A stretch of DNA of 64,000 bases from CAZAPG01 sp964486935 (GCA_964486935.1 CAZAPG010000008.1:117500-181499); one strand, 5' to 3'. Positions 26,614 through 35,819 are shown, counted from the first letter of the stretch. The notes: generated by a model not told the origin, from the letters alone. Numbers and translations are program-made.

Positions 26614-27219
26614 TTACTTTTCTTCTTCCTCTTCCTCTTCGGCTTCATCTATCTCTTCGGTTTTTGGCGCGGCCTTGGGGGCGGGTTTTTCTGCCTCTAC
26701 TTCTTCCTCATCAACCTCTACATCAAGGGCAGCCGCCTCTTCTTCGGTTAGCTGGTCGTGGTCTAAAATGCCACCCAGCGGCACCACGGTAACTTTAATT
26801 TCGGTTGAAACATCAATCATCAACTTAATTGTTACCTGTTGCTCGCCCAGGCTGCGGATAGGTTCGCCCAGGCTAACTTTGCGCTTATCAATTTCAATGC
26901 CGCTTTTCTCTTGAATTGCCTCGGCAATATCATTAGAAGTAACGGAGCCATACAGCTTGCCCGTTTCACCGGCCCGGCGTTCAAATACCAGACTCAGGCC
27001 CGAAATTTGGCCGGCAATGGCTTTGGCATCTTCCGTTTCCTGGGCGCGGCGCTTTTCGGCTGCTTTGCGAATAGTTTCGGCCTGTTTTAATGCGCCCGGT
27101 GTGGCTAACACGGCCAGCCGCTGCGGCAGCAAAAAGTTGCGACCGTAGCCGTTGGCAACTTTTTTAACGTCGCCGGCATAGCCCAAATTGTCAACATCTT
27201 CAATCAATAATACCTTCAT
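26614..27219 (-). CDS. rplI: 50S ribosomal protein L9
   Basis: 201 residues; starts MKVLLIEDVDNLGYAGDVKK with GYGRNFLLPQRLAV, the L9 N-terminal domain that binds 23S rRNA. The C-domain follows (KLYGSVTSNDIAEAI). Longer than usual (about 150) because of a ~45-residue Glu/Ala-rich acidic tail ending EEEEEEEK. Own promoter and terminator, apart from the usual rpsF/ssb/rpsR cluster. Confidence 0.93.
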   Translation of the reverse strand: MKVLLIEDVDNLGYAGDVKKVANGYGRNFLLPQRLAVLATPGALKQAETIRKAAEKRRAQETEDAKAIAGQISGLSLVFERRAGETGKLYGSVTSNDIAEAIQEKSGIEIDKRKVSLGEPIRSLGEQQVTIKLMIDVSTEIKVTVVPLGGILDHDQLTEEEAAALDVEVDEEEVEAEKPAPKAAPKTEEIDEAEEEEEEEK

Positions 27220-27277
27220 AAGTTACTCTCCAAATAGCTAAAAAATATCTATCCTATCAGGACACACACAAACGCAC

Positions 27278-27306
27278 AGTATACTTGAAAAGCGACAAAT
27301 TTCCAA
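27278..27306 (-). promoter_or_regulatory. Promoter of rplI
   Basis: On the minus strand TTGGAA, 17 bp, TATACT, about 60 bp before the ATG. Confidence 0.6.
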
Positions 27307-27410
27307 ATGGGGGGGTAAAGTTTAACCATTTCATAATCTGGCAACTGTCAACTCACTCTGATTCGTGCTATAATTTGCCCTGAAAAGTTTAGCCCAAGGA
27401 TAAAACATTT

Positions 27411-28790
27411 ATGTTTCAAAACGCGCTTACCTACGCCCAAACCCATCACAGCGGTGCGCTGGCCGGCCTGCAAGAGCTGCTGCGTATCCCCAGCATCAGC
27501 ACCCTGCCGGAACACAAAACCGACATGCAGCAGGCCGCCCATTGGCTGGTCAACAAACTAACCGCAATTGGCCTGCAAAATGCCAAAATAATGCCCACCG
27601 ACGGCCACCCCGTGGTCTATGCCGACTGGCTCAACGCCGGGCCGGATGCCCCTACCCTGCTGGTTTACGGCCATTACGACGTGCAGCCGGTAGACCCTTT
27701 GGAAGAGTGGCAAACGCCCCCCTTTGAGCCAACCATCAAAGAGGATAAAATTTATGGCCGGGGCGCCGCCGATGATAAGGGCCAGTTTTACATTCACCTG
27801 GCCGCGGCAGAAGCTTACCTGCAATCAAGCGGGCGGCTGCCGCTCAACCTTAAATTTTTGCTGGAAGGCGAAGAAGAGATGGGCAGCCCCCACCTGGGCT
27901 ACTACGTGTCGGCCAACCGCGATTTGCTCCAGGCCGATGCCGCCCTGATTTCCGATACCCATATGATTGACCCCCGCACCCCTACGCTCATTACCGGCGT
28001 GCGCGGCATGGCCTATATGGAAGTGACCATGCGCGGCTCCCGGCAAGATTTGCACTCTGGAATTTACGGCGGCGTGGTTGAAAACCCGCTCAACGCGCTG
28101 GCCCGCGTGCTGGCCGCCCTCAAAGACAAGCAGGGGCGCATCACCATTCCCGGTTTTTACAACAAGGTGCAGCCTCTCACCCCCGCCGAGCGGGAAGCCA
28201 TCAACAATGGCGTGGTTACAGAAGAGAGCGCGCTGGCCGAAACCGGCGCGCCGGCCCTGTGGGGCGAGGCCGGCTTTACCGTTGCCGAGCGCAAAGGCGT
28301 GCGCCCTACTCTGGACATCCACGGCATTAAAGGCGGCTTTACCGGAACCGGGGCCAAAACCGTTATTCCGGCGGTAGCCAGCGCCAAAGTAAGTATGCGG
28401 CTGGTTCCAAACCAAAACTCTCGCGAGATTGCCCGCCTCTTTTCCGATTACGTTCTGCAACTTAGCCCGGCCACAATGGAGGTAACGGTTGACACGCTGC
28501 ACGTGGCCGAACCCGCGGTGGTCGATATGACCGCTCCGGCTATTGAAGCTGCCGGCCAGGCTTATCAGCAAATCTTTGGCAACAGCCCGCTCTACCTGCG
28601 CGAGGGCGGCACGTTGCCGGTGGTCAGTATGCTCATCAACGTGCTGCAAGCGCCGGTAGTGATGATGGGCTTTGGCCTGCCCGACGACAACCTGCACGCC
28701 CCCAACGAGAAGTTCCATCTACCCAATTTTTATAAAGGAATAGAAACCGCCATTCACTACTACCAGATTTTTAGCGAGATGAAACGATGA
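27411..28790 (+). CDS. M20-family dipeptidase
   Basis: 459 residues of M20/M25/M40 peptidase. Metal ligands and catalytic residues: LVYGHYDVQPVD, YGRGAADDKGQFY, LEGEEEMGSPHLG; then SDTHMIDPRTP and a dimerisation domain; final His in DDNLHAPNEKFHL. Cytosolic two-zinc dipeptidase of the CNDP type. A TATAAT (27369-27374) lies ~37 bp upstream. ATGA overlap (28787-28790) couples it to the PIG-L gene. Confidence 0.9.
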   Translation: MFQNALTYAQTHHSGALAGLQELLRIPSISTLPEHKTDMQQAAHWLVNKLTAIGLQNAKIMPTDGHPVVYADWLNAGPDAPTLLVYGHYDVQPVDPLEEWQTPPFEPTIKEDKIYGRGAADDKGQFYIHLAAAEAYLQSSGRLPLNLKFLLEGEEEMGSPHLGYYVSANRDLLQADAALISDTHMIDPRTPTLITGVRGMAYMEVTMRGSRQDLHSGIYGGVVENPLNALARVLAALKDKQGRITIPGFYNKVQPLTPAEREAINNGVVTEESALAETGAPALWGEAGFTVAERKGVRPTLDIHGIKGGFTGTGAKTVIPAVASAKVSMRLVPNQNSREIARLFSDYVLQLSPATMEVTVDTLHVAEPAVVDMTAPAIEAAGQAYQQIFGNSPLYLREGGTLPVVSMLINVLQAPVVMMGFGLPDDNLHAPNEKFHLPNFYKGIETAIHYYQIFSEMKR

Positions 28791-29599
28791 CAACTTCCTA
28801 CCAACACGTTTACCTATCGCCCCACTATGATGACATTTCGCTTTCTTGCGGGGGGGCGGTGTATCAACACATACAGGCCGGCGAGCCGGCGTTGGTGATT
28901 ACCGTGTGCGCCGCGCCGCCCAACCCCGGCGACCCGCTATCGCCCTTTGCCCAGGAACTGCACCGGCGCTGGGGCAGCCCGGAGGATGTTGTTGCCACGC
29001 GGCGAGCCGAGGATGAAGCGGCGATGGCCGTGCTGGCGGCGCACTCCATCCGGCTTGATTTTGCCGACTGTATTTATCGGGGCCGGCCAGTTGCGGGCGA
29101 GTGGTATTACACCAACAACGCCCAACTGTTCGGCCAGATTCACCGAGCCGAGCAGCCGCTCATTCAGCAGATTGCGGCCGAGATTCAGCGGGTCATTCCT
29201 CCCGGAACGCGACCCACCCTCTATGCCCCGCTGGGCGTGGGCAACCACGTTGACCACCAACTGGTTCACGCGGCGGCCCGTCATCTAGCGCAGCAGGGCT
29301 ATCCGGTAATTTATTACGAGGATTACCCCTATGCAGACCCCGATTACGCTCCCCACGGCCAGGACAATCCATACGACTTGCCGGCTGCGCTGACCCGCTT
29401 GCAGCCGTTGGCGCTTGAGCCGCAGGTACGGCCTATTTCTGACCAGGCGTTGCAGATCAAAATTGACAGCATTGCCGCTTACGAGTCGCAACTGGACATT
29501 CTCTTTGGCGGCCCGGAAGCGATGGCCCGCAAGGTTAGCCGGTACGCCCGGCAGGTGGGCAGCGGCGCCCCGGCCGAACGAGTCTGGTTGCCCGGATAA
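28787..29599 (+). CDS. PIG-L family deacetylase
   Basis: 270 residues with the zinc motifs of PIG-L/LmbE deacetylases: LSPHYDDISLSCGG (PHxDD) and GNHVDHQLVHAA (HxxxH). Family members remove N-acetyl groups from GlcNAc-containing substrates; the substrate is unknown. Translationally coupled to the M20 dipeptidase, suggesting joint processing of an amide- or peptide-linked amino sugar, an inference only. Confidence 0.85.
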   Translation: MTTSYQHVYLSPHYDDISLSCGGAVYQHIQAGEPALVITVCAAPPNPGDPLSPFAQELHRRWGSPEDVVATRRAEDEAAMAVLAAHSIRLDFADCIYRGRPVAGEWYYTNNAQLFGQIHRAEQPLIQQIAAEIQRVIPPGTRPTLYAPLGVGNHVDHQLVHAAARHLAQQGYPVIYYEDYPYADPDYAPHGQDNPYDLPAALTRLQPLALEPQVRPISDQALQIKIDSIAAYESQLDILFGGPEAMARKVSRYARQVGSGAPAERVWLPG

Positions 29600-29600
29600 G

Positions 29601-30587
29601 TTATTGGATTAACGACAACTCCGCCACAATTGGCAAATGGTCCGAGCCGCCGGCCTCGGTGAGGGTGCGGGCGCTGTGGGCAAAAAAGTGCCGGCTGTAA
29701 AAAATATGGTCAATGCGAATCATCGGCAATAGCACCGGCACTTTTTTAACGCGGGGCGCGTGCGCCGGAAAAGTAAAACCCAGTCCCCAGCCGGCCTCCC
29801 ACTGGGCGTTGTTCAAATGGCTGTCAACCAACCGGTACAGTTCTGAGTGGTAGGTGGTGTTAAAATCGCCGCCCACAATCAGCGGGCCGCGCTCGGCGGC
29901 AATATCGTTGACCAGCGCCGAGATTTGCTGCTGTTGTCGCCGCCAGGGGTGTGGGGTGTTGGGGTGAACATTCCACACCTTTAAGGGGCCGTCGGGCGTG
30001 TTGATTTCTACTTTTAGGGCGCGTCCCCTTTCAAAGGCCAGCTCTTGCCGGGTAATGGGAAAACGGCTGATAACTGCCTGCCCGGTTTGCGGGTCGTAGG
30101 CCAGATGAAAATGGCCGGGCGGGTAGATGTCGGCCAGCCCCTTGAGCGCCTGAGCGATGGCGGGTGTAACCTCTTGCAGCAGCAAAATGTCGGGCTGCTC
30201 TTGCCGAATAAGGTTGAGCGCGTCATCCAGAGTAGCGTTACGGTAGAGCAGATTGTAGCTCATCACTTTTAGCGGCGCGCCGCCGGCCAGGGCAACGCTG
30301 AAGCGAGGCAGGAACAGGGGGGCAAAGTTGGCGCCAATTAACAGGGTGGGGATAGCCAGGGCCGCCGCCAGCCGCTTTCGGCGGGCCAGGCCGGCCATTA
30401 GCAGCATTGGCAGCAGGCCGACCAGCAGCCAGGGCATAAAATAGTTGAGCATCTGCACCGGCCACAGCCGGTCGCCGGGCCACCAGCGCAGGGGATACCA
30501 TAGCAGCAGAGCCAGAGCAACGGCCCACAGCCCGGCAAAAAAGAAATGGGTGAAGAGTTTTAGAAGGGCGATGACATGCTTGAACAT
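29601..30587 (-). CDS. Membrane-anchored endonuclease/exonuclease/phosphatase family protein
   Basis: 328 residues: two or three N-terminal membrane helices (~10-100), then an EEP domain with VMSYNLLYRNATLDDALNLI, QPDILLLQEVTPAI, VWNVHPNTPHP, VGGDFNTTYHSEL and SDHLPIVAEL. This family cuts phosphodiester or phosphomonoester bonds; the substrate is not readable. Its 5' end overlaps the preceding gene by 28 bp. Confidence 0.82.
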   Translation of the reverse strand: MFKHVIALLKLFTHFFFAGLWAVALALLLWYPLRWWPGDRLWPVQMLNYFMPWLLVGLLPMLLMAGLARRKRLAAALAIPTLLIGANFAPLFLPRFSVALAGGAPLKVMSYNLLYRNATLDDALNLIRQEQPDILLLQEVTPAIAQALKGLADIYPPGHFHLAYDPQTGQAVISRFPITRQELAFERGRALKVEINTPDGPLKVWNVHPNTPHPWRRQQQQISALVNDIAAERGPLIVGGDFNTTYHSELYRLVDSHLNNAQWEAGWGLGFTFPAHAPRVKKVPVLLPMIRIDHIFYSRHFFAHSARTLTEAGGSDHLPIVAELSLIQ

Positions 30588-30901
30588 AGGTTGGTTGATT
30601 CCTCCGAAAAAAGATTGATTTCATAATAAATATTGAGCGGCAGGCTGACTCCCAATAGCTGGGCCAGGGTGAGCAGCGAAGCCTGGCACACGTTGGGCAC
30701 CAGCCGCATGAGTAAGGCCATTTTGCCAATAAGCTGCCGTTCGGTGATGTTGTCAAAATTGCCGTTAATGTTGACCAGTTCCAAAAACGCTTCCAGGGTT
30801 TTTTCATCTACCTGGGGAATGTAATGGATGGCAAACATCACGGCCGAGGCCACGTGCCGTTTATGAAATTCCTGACCGTTAGTTAAGGCAGTGCGGTTCA
30901 T
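30560..30901 (-). CDS. Hypothetical 113-residue protein
   Basis: A mostly helical protein (HVASAVMFAIHYIPQ, EKTLEAFLELVNINGNF, GKMALLMRLVPNVCQASLL). No membrane anchor or known domain recognised. AAAGGG lies upstream of ATG. The promoter region carries ATCTAGGTAT, also present upstream of padR. Confidence 0.5.
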   Translation of the reverse strand: MNRTALTNGQEFHKRHVASAVMFAIHYIPQVDEKTLEAFLELVNINGNFDNITERQLIGKMALLMRLVPNVCQASLLTLAQLLGVSLPLNIYYEINLFSEESTNLCSSMSSPF

Positions 30902-30936
30902 AATTGCGCCCTTTTGTTGTATATCTCTATAAATAG

Positions 30937-30951
30937 ATTATCTAGGTATAC
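30937..30951. promoter_or_regulatory. Possible PadR operator, site 2
   Basis: ATTATCTAGGTATAC lies ~36-50 bp upstream of the 30901 start and shares ATCTAGGTAT with a site upstream of padR (32437-32448). The core is near-palindromic. Confidence 0.4.
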
Positions 30952-30997
30952 AGGTCAAAAAAATTCCGGCATAGCAGCGCCGGGATTTTGATTATCT

Positions 30998-31930
30998 TTA
31001 AACAGGCAGGCCCGGTTGAGCGTTGCTGTGGCGAATCCAGCGGGCTACCAGCCAGACGAAAAGGGGGTACAGGGTCAGGCCGACGGTCAGCATCCCTTTG
31101 GGGAGTTTGACCAGCAGCACTTCGCGGGTGGTCAGAAAGGTGATGAAATATTCTGGAAATAGTTTGGCTATCACAACGGTTATGGCCACAACGCTGACGT
31201 AAATAAGCTGCGTGCCGATGAGTCCGGCCAGCAGATAAATTCCCCGGCGGCTGGGGCGGGCGGCGCGCAGGCTGGCCGCCAAAATTACCACCCACAAAAA
31301 TGAAAACGCGGTTTCCAGCCAGATGATGTTGCCGGGGTAAATATTGCCCGGCCCCCAGCCGGTGGTAACAAGCTGCTGCCGCTCGATGAGGGTGGCAAAG
31401 GCTAAATAAGTGGTAAAGGGCAGGGTCATCAGCGTGGCCTGTTGCCAGCTATCAATGGCCAGCAGCGTGACCAGCGTGGGGAAGATAATTACAAAAAACC
31501 AGGGGGTAGGCGGTAAAATAAGCAGCGCCAAAAATAGCCAGCCCAGCCAGGCATACCACCAGGTAGGCCAGCGCTGCCACCAGGCCACCACCGCGCCAAT
31601 TGCAAAAATAAGCAGGTAAATAGCGATGGGGATATATTGGCCGACAAAGTGCCAGCCCAGGCCGGTAATGCCCAATATGGGTAGCGCGGCCAGCAGGATA
31701 TCGGGCCAATCGACCAGGCCGGCGGCACGCCGCCACTGGTTGCCAATCTCTTTGGGTTGGCCAAACTGCTCTATGGCTTTTACTTCGGCCTGGGGGCGGG
31801 GCAAGCCGCGTTGCTGCCATTCGCGAGCCAGGTCTTCCAGGTGGCAGTGAACTTCGGCGCGGGCCTCTTCGCGCAGATGGTGGGGTAGTGAATTTTGAAA
31901 CTTCTCCAGATATTCTTTGATGGCTGACAT
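30998..31930 (-). CDS. HAAS-domain polytopic membrane protein
   Basis: 310 residues. The N-terminal ~75 residues (YLEKFQNSLPHHLREEARAE ... GQPKEIGNQWRR) are a HAAS/DUF1700-like helical signalling domain; then seven or so membrane helices. HAAS proteins are typically paired with PadR regulators, as here (32065-32394). Presumed membrane sensor or permease-like output; role unknown. Confidence 0.7.
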   Translation of the reverse strand: MSAIKEYLEKFQNSLPHHLREEARAEVHCHLEDLAREWQQRGLPRPQAEVKAIEQFGQPKEIGNQWRRAAGLVDWPDILLAALPILGITGLGWHFVGQYIPIAIYLLIFAIGAVVAWWQRWPTWWYAWLGWLFLALLILPPTPWFFVIIFPTLVTLLAIDSWQQATLMTLPFTTYLAFATLIERQQLVTTGWGPGNIYPGNIIWLETAFSFLWVVILAASLRAARPSRRGIYLLAGLIGTQLIYVSVVAITVVIAKLFPEYFITFLTTREVLLVKLPKGMLTVGLTLYPLFVWLVARWIRHSNAQPGLPV

Positions 31931-32064
31931 TTACCTGGTACTCCTCAGACGTTACTGTAGCACAAATGTTGGCAAAAGTTGTAGCGTCATTTGGCGGATA
32001 TTGGGGCTGCTTTCTGTCTTAGGGCGTTTTGAAATGTTCGGCAATTTTACGTAGGTGTTATAAA

Positions 32065-32394
32065 CTACAGCGTGCCGTCTAGCAATTTGAGCAAATGGCG
32101 AGAAAAATCGCTCCACTGGCGGGCCGATTTTTCCAATTCTTGTTGGCCCGCCTGGGTAATGTAATAATATTTGCGAGAGGGGCCATCTTCAACCACTTCC
32201 CATTTGCTTTCAACCAGACCATCTTTCTCCAGCCGGTGCAAGGCCGGGTAGAGCGTGCCCTGCTCCAAATCAAAATAACCTTCGCTGCGAACTTGCAGCT
32301 CTTTTACAATTTGGTACCCATACATTGGCTTTTCGGTTAGCAGGCGCAAAATCATTACAGCGGTGCTGCCGGTTCTCATATCTAATTTGGTCAC
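32065..32394 (-). CDS. PadR-family transcriptional regulator
   Basis: 109 residues: winged-helix MILRLLTEKPMYGYQIVKEL, LEQGTLYPALHRLEKDGLVE, then the beta wing DGPSRKYYYITQAG and a C-terminal dimerisation helix. Short PadR class. It precedes the HAAS-domain gene on the same strand, the common genetic pairing. Probably autoregulated through the ATACCTAGATAT site upstream. Confidence 0.88.
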   Translation of the reverse strand: MTKLDMRTGSTAVMILRLLTEKPMYGYQIVKELQVRSEGYFDLEQGTLYPALHRLEKDGLVESKWEVVEDGPSRKYYYITQAGQQELEKSARQWSDFSRHLLKLLDGTL

Positions 32395-32436
32395 GCCATC
32401 TCCTCCAAACTATCAAAAAAGACCTTGGTTCTCTTA

Positions 32437-32448
32437 ATACCTAGATAT
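32437..32448. promoter_or_regulatory. Possible PadR operator, site 1
   Basis: ATACCTAGATAT, 43-54 bp upstream of padR, near-palindromic. A matching ATCTAGGTAT occurs before the 30901 gene, in the opposite orientation. Confidence 0.45.
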
Positions 32449-32511
32449 TCTACACTAACTTGCCGTGAGTGTCAACACCCTTAAATTTGCTGTCATGCCT
32501 TATCCTCTGCA

Positions 32512-32540
32512 TTGTCAGGCAAATTGATATGGGGTATAAT
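32512..32540 (+). promoter_or_regulatory. Strong promoter before LysM gene
   Basis: TTGTCA (32512-32517), 17 bp, TATAAT (32535-32540). The leader to ATG 32675 is ~130 nt. Confidence 0.75.
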
Positions 32541-32548
32541 AAACCACA

Positions 32549-32616
32549 GTAAATCCTGTTTCTATATATTGTGTGGAAATTAATAAATTTAAGGATTTAC
32601 CTACTATATATTGTGT
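32549..32616. repeat. Direct and inverted repeats in the LysM gene leader
   Basis: CTATATATTGTGT occurs exactly twice (32562-32574 and 32604-32616). AGTAAATCCT (32549-32558) and AGGATTTAC further on are inverted copies. Together they sit in the 5' leader and could be a regulator site or RNA structure. Confidence 0.5.
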
Positions 32617-32674
32617 TGATTTAAACCAATAAACCGTGATTGTAAAATTGTGAGGGGATGAACTCTAGCAGCGC

Positions 32675-33649
32675 ATGGACAACCCCAGGTATGACCCGGA
32701 TTTTGAATATGATGATTATGACGCCTATCCCCCCGACCCGCAATTAACCAGCGTGGGGTTGCCCCCCGGCCAGCTTGCGCTGATCATTGGGGTTAATGCC
32801 GTTATCTCGCTGATTATCAGCGTGGTTGTGGTTTTAATTGCCAATCGACAGGTGACGCCGGGTGATATTGCCACCCCAACTGCGCCAGGCGATACCGTAG
32901 CCGTTGAAGCGGTTGAACCCGGCGCCCCGCCCGATACAACCGGCCAGGCCGCATCCCCGCAGGTAACGCCGGTGCAAACCGTCACCTATCAGGTTCAATC
33001 GGGCGACACGTTGGGCTTGATTGCCGAGAAATTTTCCGTATCTATTTTTGATTTGATGACGGTCAACGGCCTGACTAACCAGGATTTTATTCAGGTGGGA
33101 CAGGAGTTGGTTATTCCCCTGGGCGGCTTGCCCACCACTACCCCTACCTTTACCGCGGTTCCCATCCCCACCGATACGCCGCTGCCCTTTGACCCGCCGA
33201 CCCCGCTGCCCACCGGCGCCGCTGTTCCGGCAGAACCGGCGGCCACCGTTGGCCCATCGCCCACGCCTACTAACACGCCTACCGGCCAGCCGTCGGCCAC
33301 GCCGTTGCCCACCTCCACGCCGCCGCCTTTTGACGAAATCAACGTAGTGATTGATGGCGTAATGGGCGGAGGCAATCTGGCTCAGGAAACCGTTGTTATT
33401 CTAAATAAAGGGGCCGGAACCAGTTTGAGAGATTGGAAGCTGGAAGGCTCGTCGCTGGGTATTTTTGTCTTTCCCGATATTTTTCTGTTCAGCGGCGGTA
33501 GTATCCGTGTACACACAGCCGCCGGTCAGAATACCCCCAGCGATTTATTTTTGAACCAGGGAGAACCTGCCTGGCCGCCCGGCGTCGTCATCACCCTGCG
33601 CAGCGCCAACAATCAGGTCATCTCGCGCTTTGAGGTGCCGGCCCCCTAA
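32675..33649 (+). CDS. LysM-domain surface protein with C-terminal lamin-tail-like domain
   Basis: 324 residues. Acidic N-terminus, one membrane helix (LALIIGVNAVISLIISVVVV) as uncleaved anchor, a LysM domain (TYQVQSGDTLGLIAEKFSVS ... VGQELVIPLG) for glycan binding, a Pro/Thr-rich linker (PTPTNTPTGQPSATPLPTST), and a ~100-residue beta domain (INVVIDGVMGGGNLAQETVV ... LRDWKLEG) like lamin-tail (LTD) domains. Likely displayed at the cell envelope. Confidence 0.78.
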   Translation: MDNPRYDPDFEYDDYDAYPPDPQLTSVGLPPGQLALIIGVNAVISLIISVVVVLIANRQVTPGDIATPTAPGDTVAVEAVEPGAPPDTTGQAASPQVTPVQTVTYQVQSGDTLGLIAEKFSVSIFDLMTVNGLTNQDFIQVGQELVIPLGGLPTTTPTFTAVPIPTDTPLPFDPPTPLPTGAAVPAEPAATVGPSPTPTNTPTGQPSATPLPTSTPPPFDEINVVIDGVMGGGNLAQETVVILNKGAGTSLRDWKLEGSSLGIFVFPDIFLFSGGSIRVHTAAGQNTPSDLFLNQGEPAWPPGVVITLRSANNQVISRFEVPAP

Positions 33650-33692
33650 CCAAAATGCAAATCGAGTTGCGCTCAAACGCTGAGGTGCAAAA

Positions 33693-34115
33693 ATGTCATC
33701 AATAGTAACGGCCAGCGATTTTCAAGAGTTTGACCCGGTGATTACAACCGTTCTACAGGATTTTGGTAAATTGTTGTGGGGGGAGTCTGAAACGGAGCGT
33801 AAAGGCCTGATGGGCCTGCTATTGGGCAAGCGTACCCGCCCGGCGCCCAATTATCAGGTGCAAAGCGACTACCGGGCCTATGACCATCGCGACCTTGAAT
33901 ATTATGATCTGGTGTGGACACTCAAATCCAAGCCCGAACTTCCACAAGAGGCGGAATATCGCGTAGAGCTTGATTACCTGGCAGGCAGTTCGCAGCACTG
34001 CTTTGAAGTTAGCCAGTGGCGCGACGGGTCAAAAATAAAATCAGAGACCACGGCTGATGCTGCCAGAGTCTCGCTGGAGCAGGCGCTCAAAAGGCTGGCC
34101 GGGTCTGCCGCCTGA
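33693..34115 (+). CDS. Hypothetical 140-residue protein
   Basis: Soluble alpha/beta protein without signal peptide; N-terminal helical part (FQEFDPVITTVLQDFGKLLW), then beta-rich segments (YDLVWTLKSKPELPQEAEYR). SD (GAGGTG) is present. No family recognised. A weak intrinsic terminator follows at 34155-34183. Confidence 0.55.
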   Translation: MSSIVTASDFQEFDPVITTVLQDFGKLLWGESETERKGLMGLLLGKRTRPAPNYQVQSDYRAYDHRDLEYYDLVWTLKSKPELPQEAEYRVELDYLAGSSQHCFEVSQWRDGSKIKSETTADAARVSLEQALKRLAGSAA

Positions 34116-34154
34116 ATTTAAACCATCTATCAACTTTCCGAAAAAGTAGCAAAC

Positions 34155-34183
34155 GGACGCGTCAAGTTTGGCCGTCCTTTTTT
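34155..34183 (+). terminator. Intrinsic terminator (short stem)
   Basis: GGACG pairs with CGTCC around a 13-nt loop, followed by seven T residues. Confidence 0.55.
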
Positions 34184-34241
34184 TATGCCCCGGTAACATT
34201 GTGGTAACATGTCACTGTATAATTTTACAGGAGACCGTGGA

Positions 34242-34586
34242 ATGGAAAAAGAAGTTGTTATGTATGTGCGCGGTTTTTACTGCGCCGGCGTGGCGCTGGC
34301 CCGCGATGTGATGAAACGTTACAACGTGCCCTACCGGGAAATTAATATTGATGAAGACCCGGCCATGGCCGCCAGAGTTAAAGAGTGGACGCATCACTAC
34401 AGCGTGCCCACCATTATTATAGCCAACGCCGGCGAAGACTTACCCTATACCGATTTTTTGCCTCGACCCACCGAGCGCACCATCAAAGGCTACGACCGTG
34501 GCCCGATGATTACCGAACCCAATAACCGCGATTTGGAAAACTGGCTGCACAAACACGGTTTTTTGGATAAACCCTATCAACGTTGA
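34242..34586 (+). CDS. Glutaredoxin-like (monothiol) protein
   Basis: About 114 residues: thioredoxin fold with VVMYVRGFYCAGVALARDVM (single active-site Cys, CAGV in place of CPYC), NVPYREINIDEDPAM and YSVPTIIIANAGE (cis-Pro). A monothiol glutaredoxin/NrdH-like reductase or adaptor; partner unknown. ATG 34242 is chosen because AGGAG sits at proper distance and the earlier ORF start (34209) contains the TATAAT at 34218. Confidence 0.75.
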   Translation: MEKEVVMYVRGFYCAGVALARDVMKRYNVPYREINIDEDPAMAARVKEWTHHYSVPTIIIANAGEDLPYTDFLPRPTERTIKGYDRGPMITEPNNRDLENWLHKHGFLDKPYQR

Positions 34587-34670
34587 ACTAATTATCGGCG
34601 CAAGTCAAACCTGTTTATTGCAGTTAGCAATAAACACCGCAGACAAGCGCCCAGAAACAAGGAGAAAACC

Positions 34671-35816
34671 ATGTTATCAAAACGCTTCTTTATCAGTTTA
34701 GCGCTGCTGTTGGCAGCGGCGTTAATTGCCGGCGTCTGGACAACATCGGCGCTGGCCCAACAGGGAACAGGCGGCGAGAACTTTGTCTTTGTCAACTACA
34801 TTGGGCAAGAGTTGACCCTTGACCTGGACGACACCACCTACATCATTCCCGGCGCCGACACCATGCCCCAGGGTGGCCGGCTGGCGCTGCAACTGGCGCC
34901 GGGTGAGCACAAATTTGCGGCTAACGTGCCGGGTGTTGGGTTGGGCTTTGCCGGTGAATTTACCGTCGAGCCGGGCCAGGTAGTGGGCAAAGCCGCCATC
35001 ATCGAGCAGACCTCCCCTTCGGTAGACCGTAACGGCATTTTGCTGGCCGCCCCTAAAGATAAAGTTAAAGTGTTTGATTTTGACCCCCTGGCCCCGCCGG
35101 CCACAGAAGAGCCGGTGGTCGATACTTTTCAACCCGCTCCGGCCGCAACCGGCCAGGCCAGTCTGGTCTGGGTTAATTATTTGGGCGATGAATTAACGGT
35201 AGATTTAAGCGGCCAACTCTACAAAGTTGCGCCCGCCGCCAATAATATTCCGGGCCGGCTGCAAATTAACGTTGCGCCGGGCGATTACACCTACACCGCC
35301 AGCGTGCCCGCCGGCAGCATCAATGGCGTCATTACCCCGCTGGTGGGGCAAGTTACCGGTTTAAATATCTTTGCCGACCCGCTCAAAGAGCGCGAATACG
35401 AAGTGGGTGAAGAATATGAATTTATTCAACCCCTCACCCTCAGAGTGCAGACCGAGGATTTGACCGGCCAGACCGCCGTAATCACCCAGCCGGCCACTAC
35501 CGAGACCGCGCCGGCCACCCTGCCCGCTACCGGCGGCGAACTTGGCCCCCTGGCCGATGAGTCGCCCTTAACCGAGGGGCTGCTCATTAAAAACTACGCC
35601 GGCGACACGCTGACCTTTACCATCAACAATCAGGCTTACGCCATTGCCAGCAACCAGCAGTTGCAGGTAACGCTCCCGCCGGGCCTTTACACCTACACCG
35701 CCAGTCTTCCCTTTGTGGCAACCACCGGCGCGGTAGATATGCAGCCGGGCCAATCCATTCAGTTGAGTGTTGCCATCAACGTGGCCCACGATGTTTTGAG
35801 CGTTTACCAAAATTAA
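34671..35816 (+). CDS. Secreted protein of three DUF4397-like beta repeats
   Basis: 381 residues. A signal peptide (FFISLALLLAAALIAGVWTT) is followed by three ~85-residue repeats: FVNYIGQELTLDL, WVNYLGDELTVDL and IKNYAGDTLTFTI, each with a PGxxxFAANVPG/YTYTASVP-like second half. They are separated by Pro/Thr/Ala-rich linkers (TETAPATLPATGGEL). Repeats suggest stacked beta domains on the surface. No enzymatic motif. SD AAGGAG before ATG. Confidence 0.72.
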   Translation: MLSKRFFISLALLLAAALIAGVWTTSALAQQGTGGENFVFVNYIGQELTLDLDDTTYIIPGADTMPQGGRLALQLAPGEHKFAANVPGVGLGFAGEFTVEPGQVVGKAAIIEQTSPSVDRNGILLAAPKDKVKVFDFDPLAPPATEEPVVDTFQPAPAATGQASLVWVNYLGDELTVDLSGQLYKVAPAANNIPGRLQINVAPGDYTYTASVPAGSINGVITPLVGQVTGLNIFADPLKEREYEVGEEYEFIQPLTLRVQTEDLTGQTAVITQPATTETAPATLPATGGELGPLADESPLTEGLLIKNYAGDTLTFTINNQAYAIASNQQLQVTLPPGLYTYTASLPFVATTGAVDMQPGQSIQLSVAINVAHDVLSVYQN

Positions 35817-35819
35817 CCC

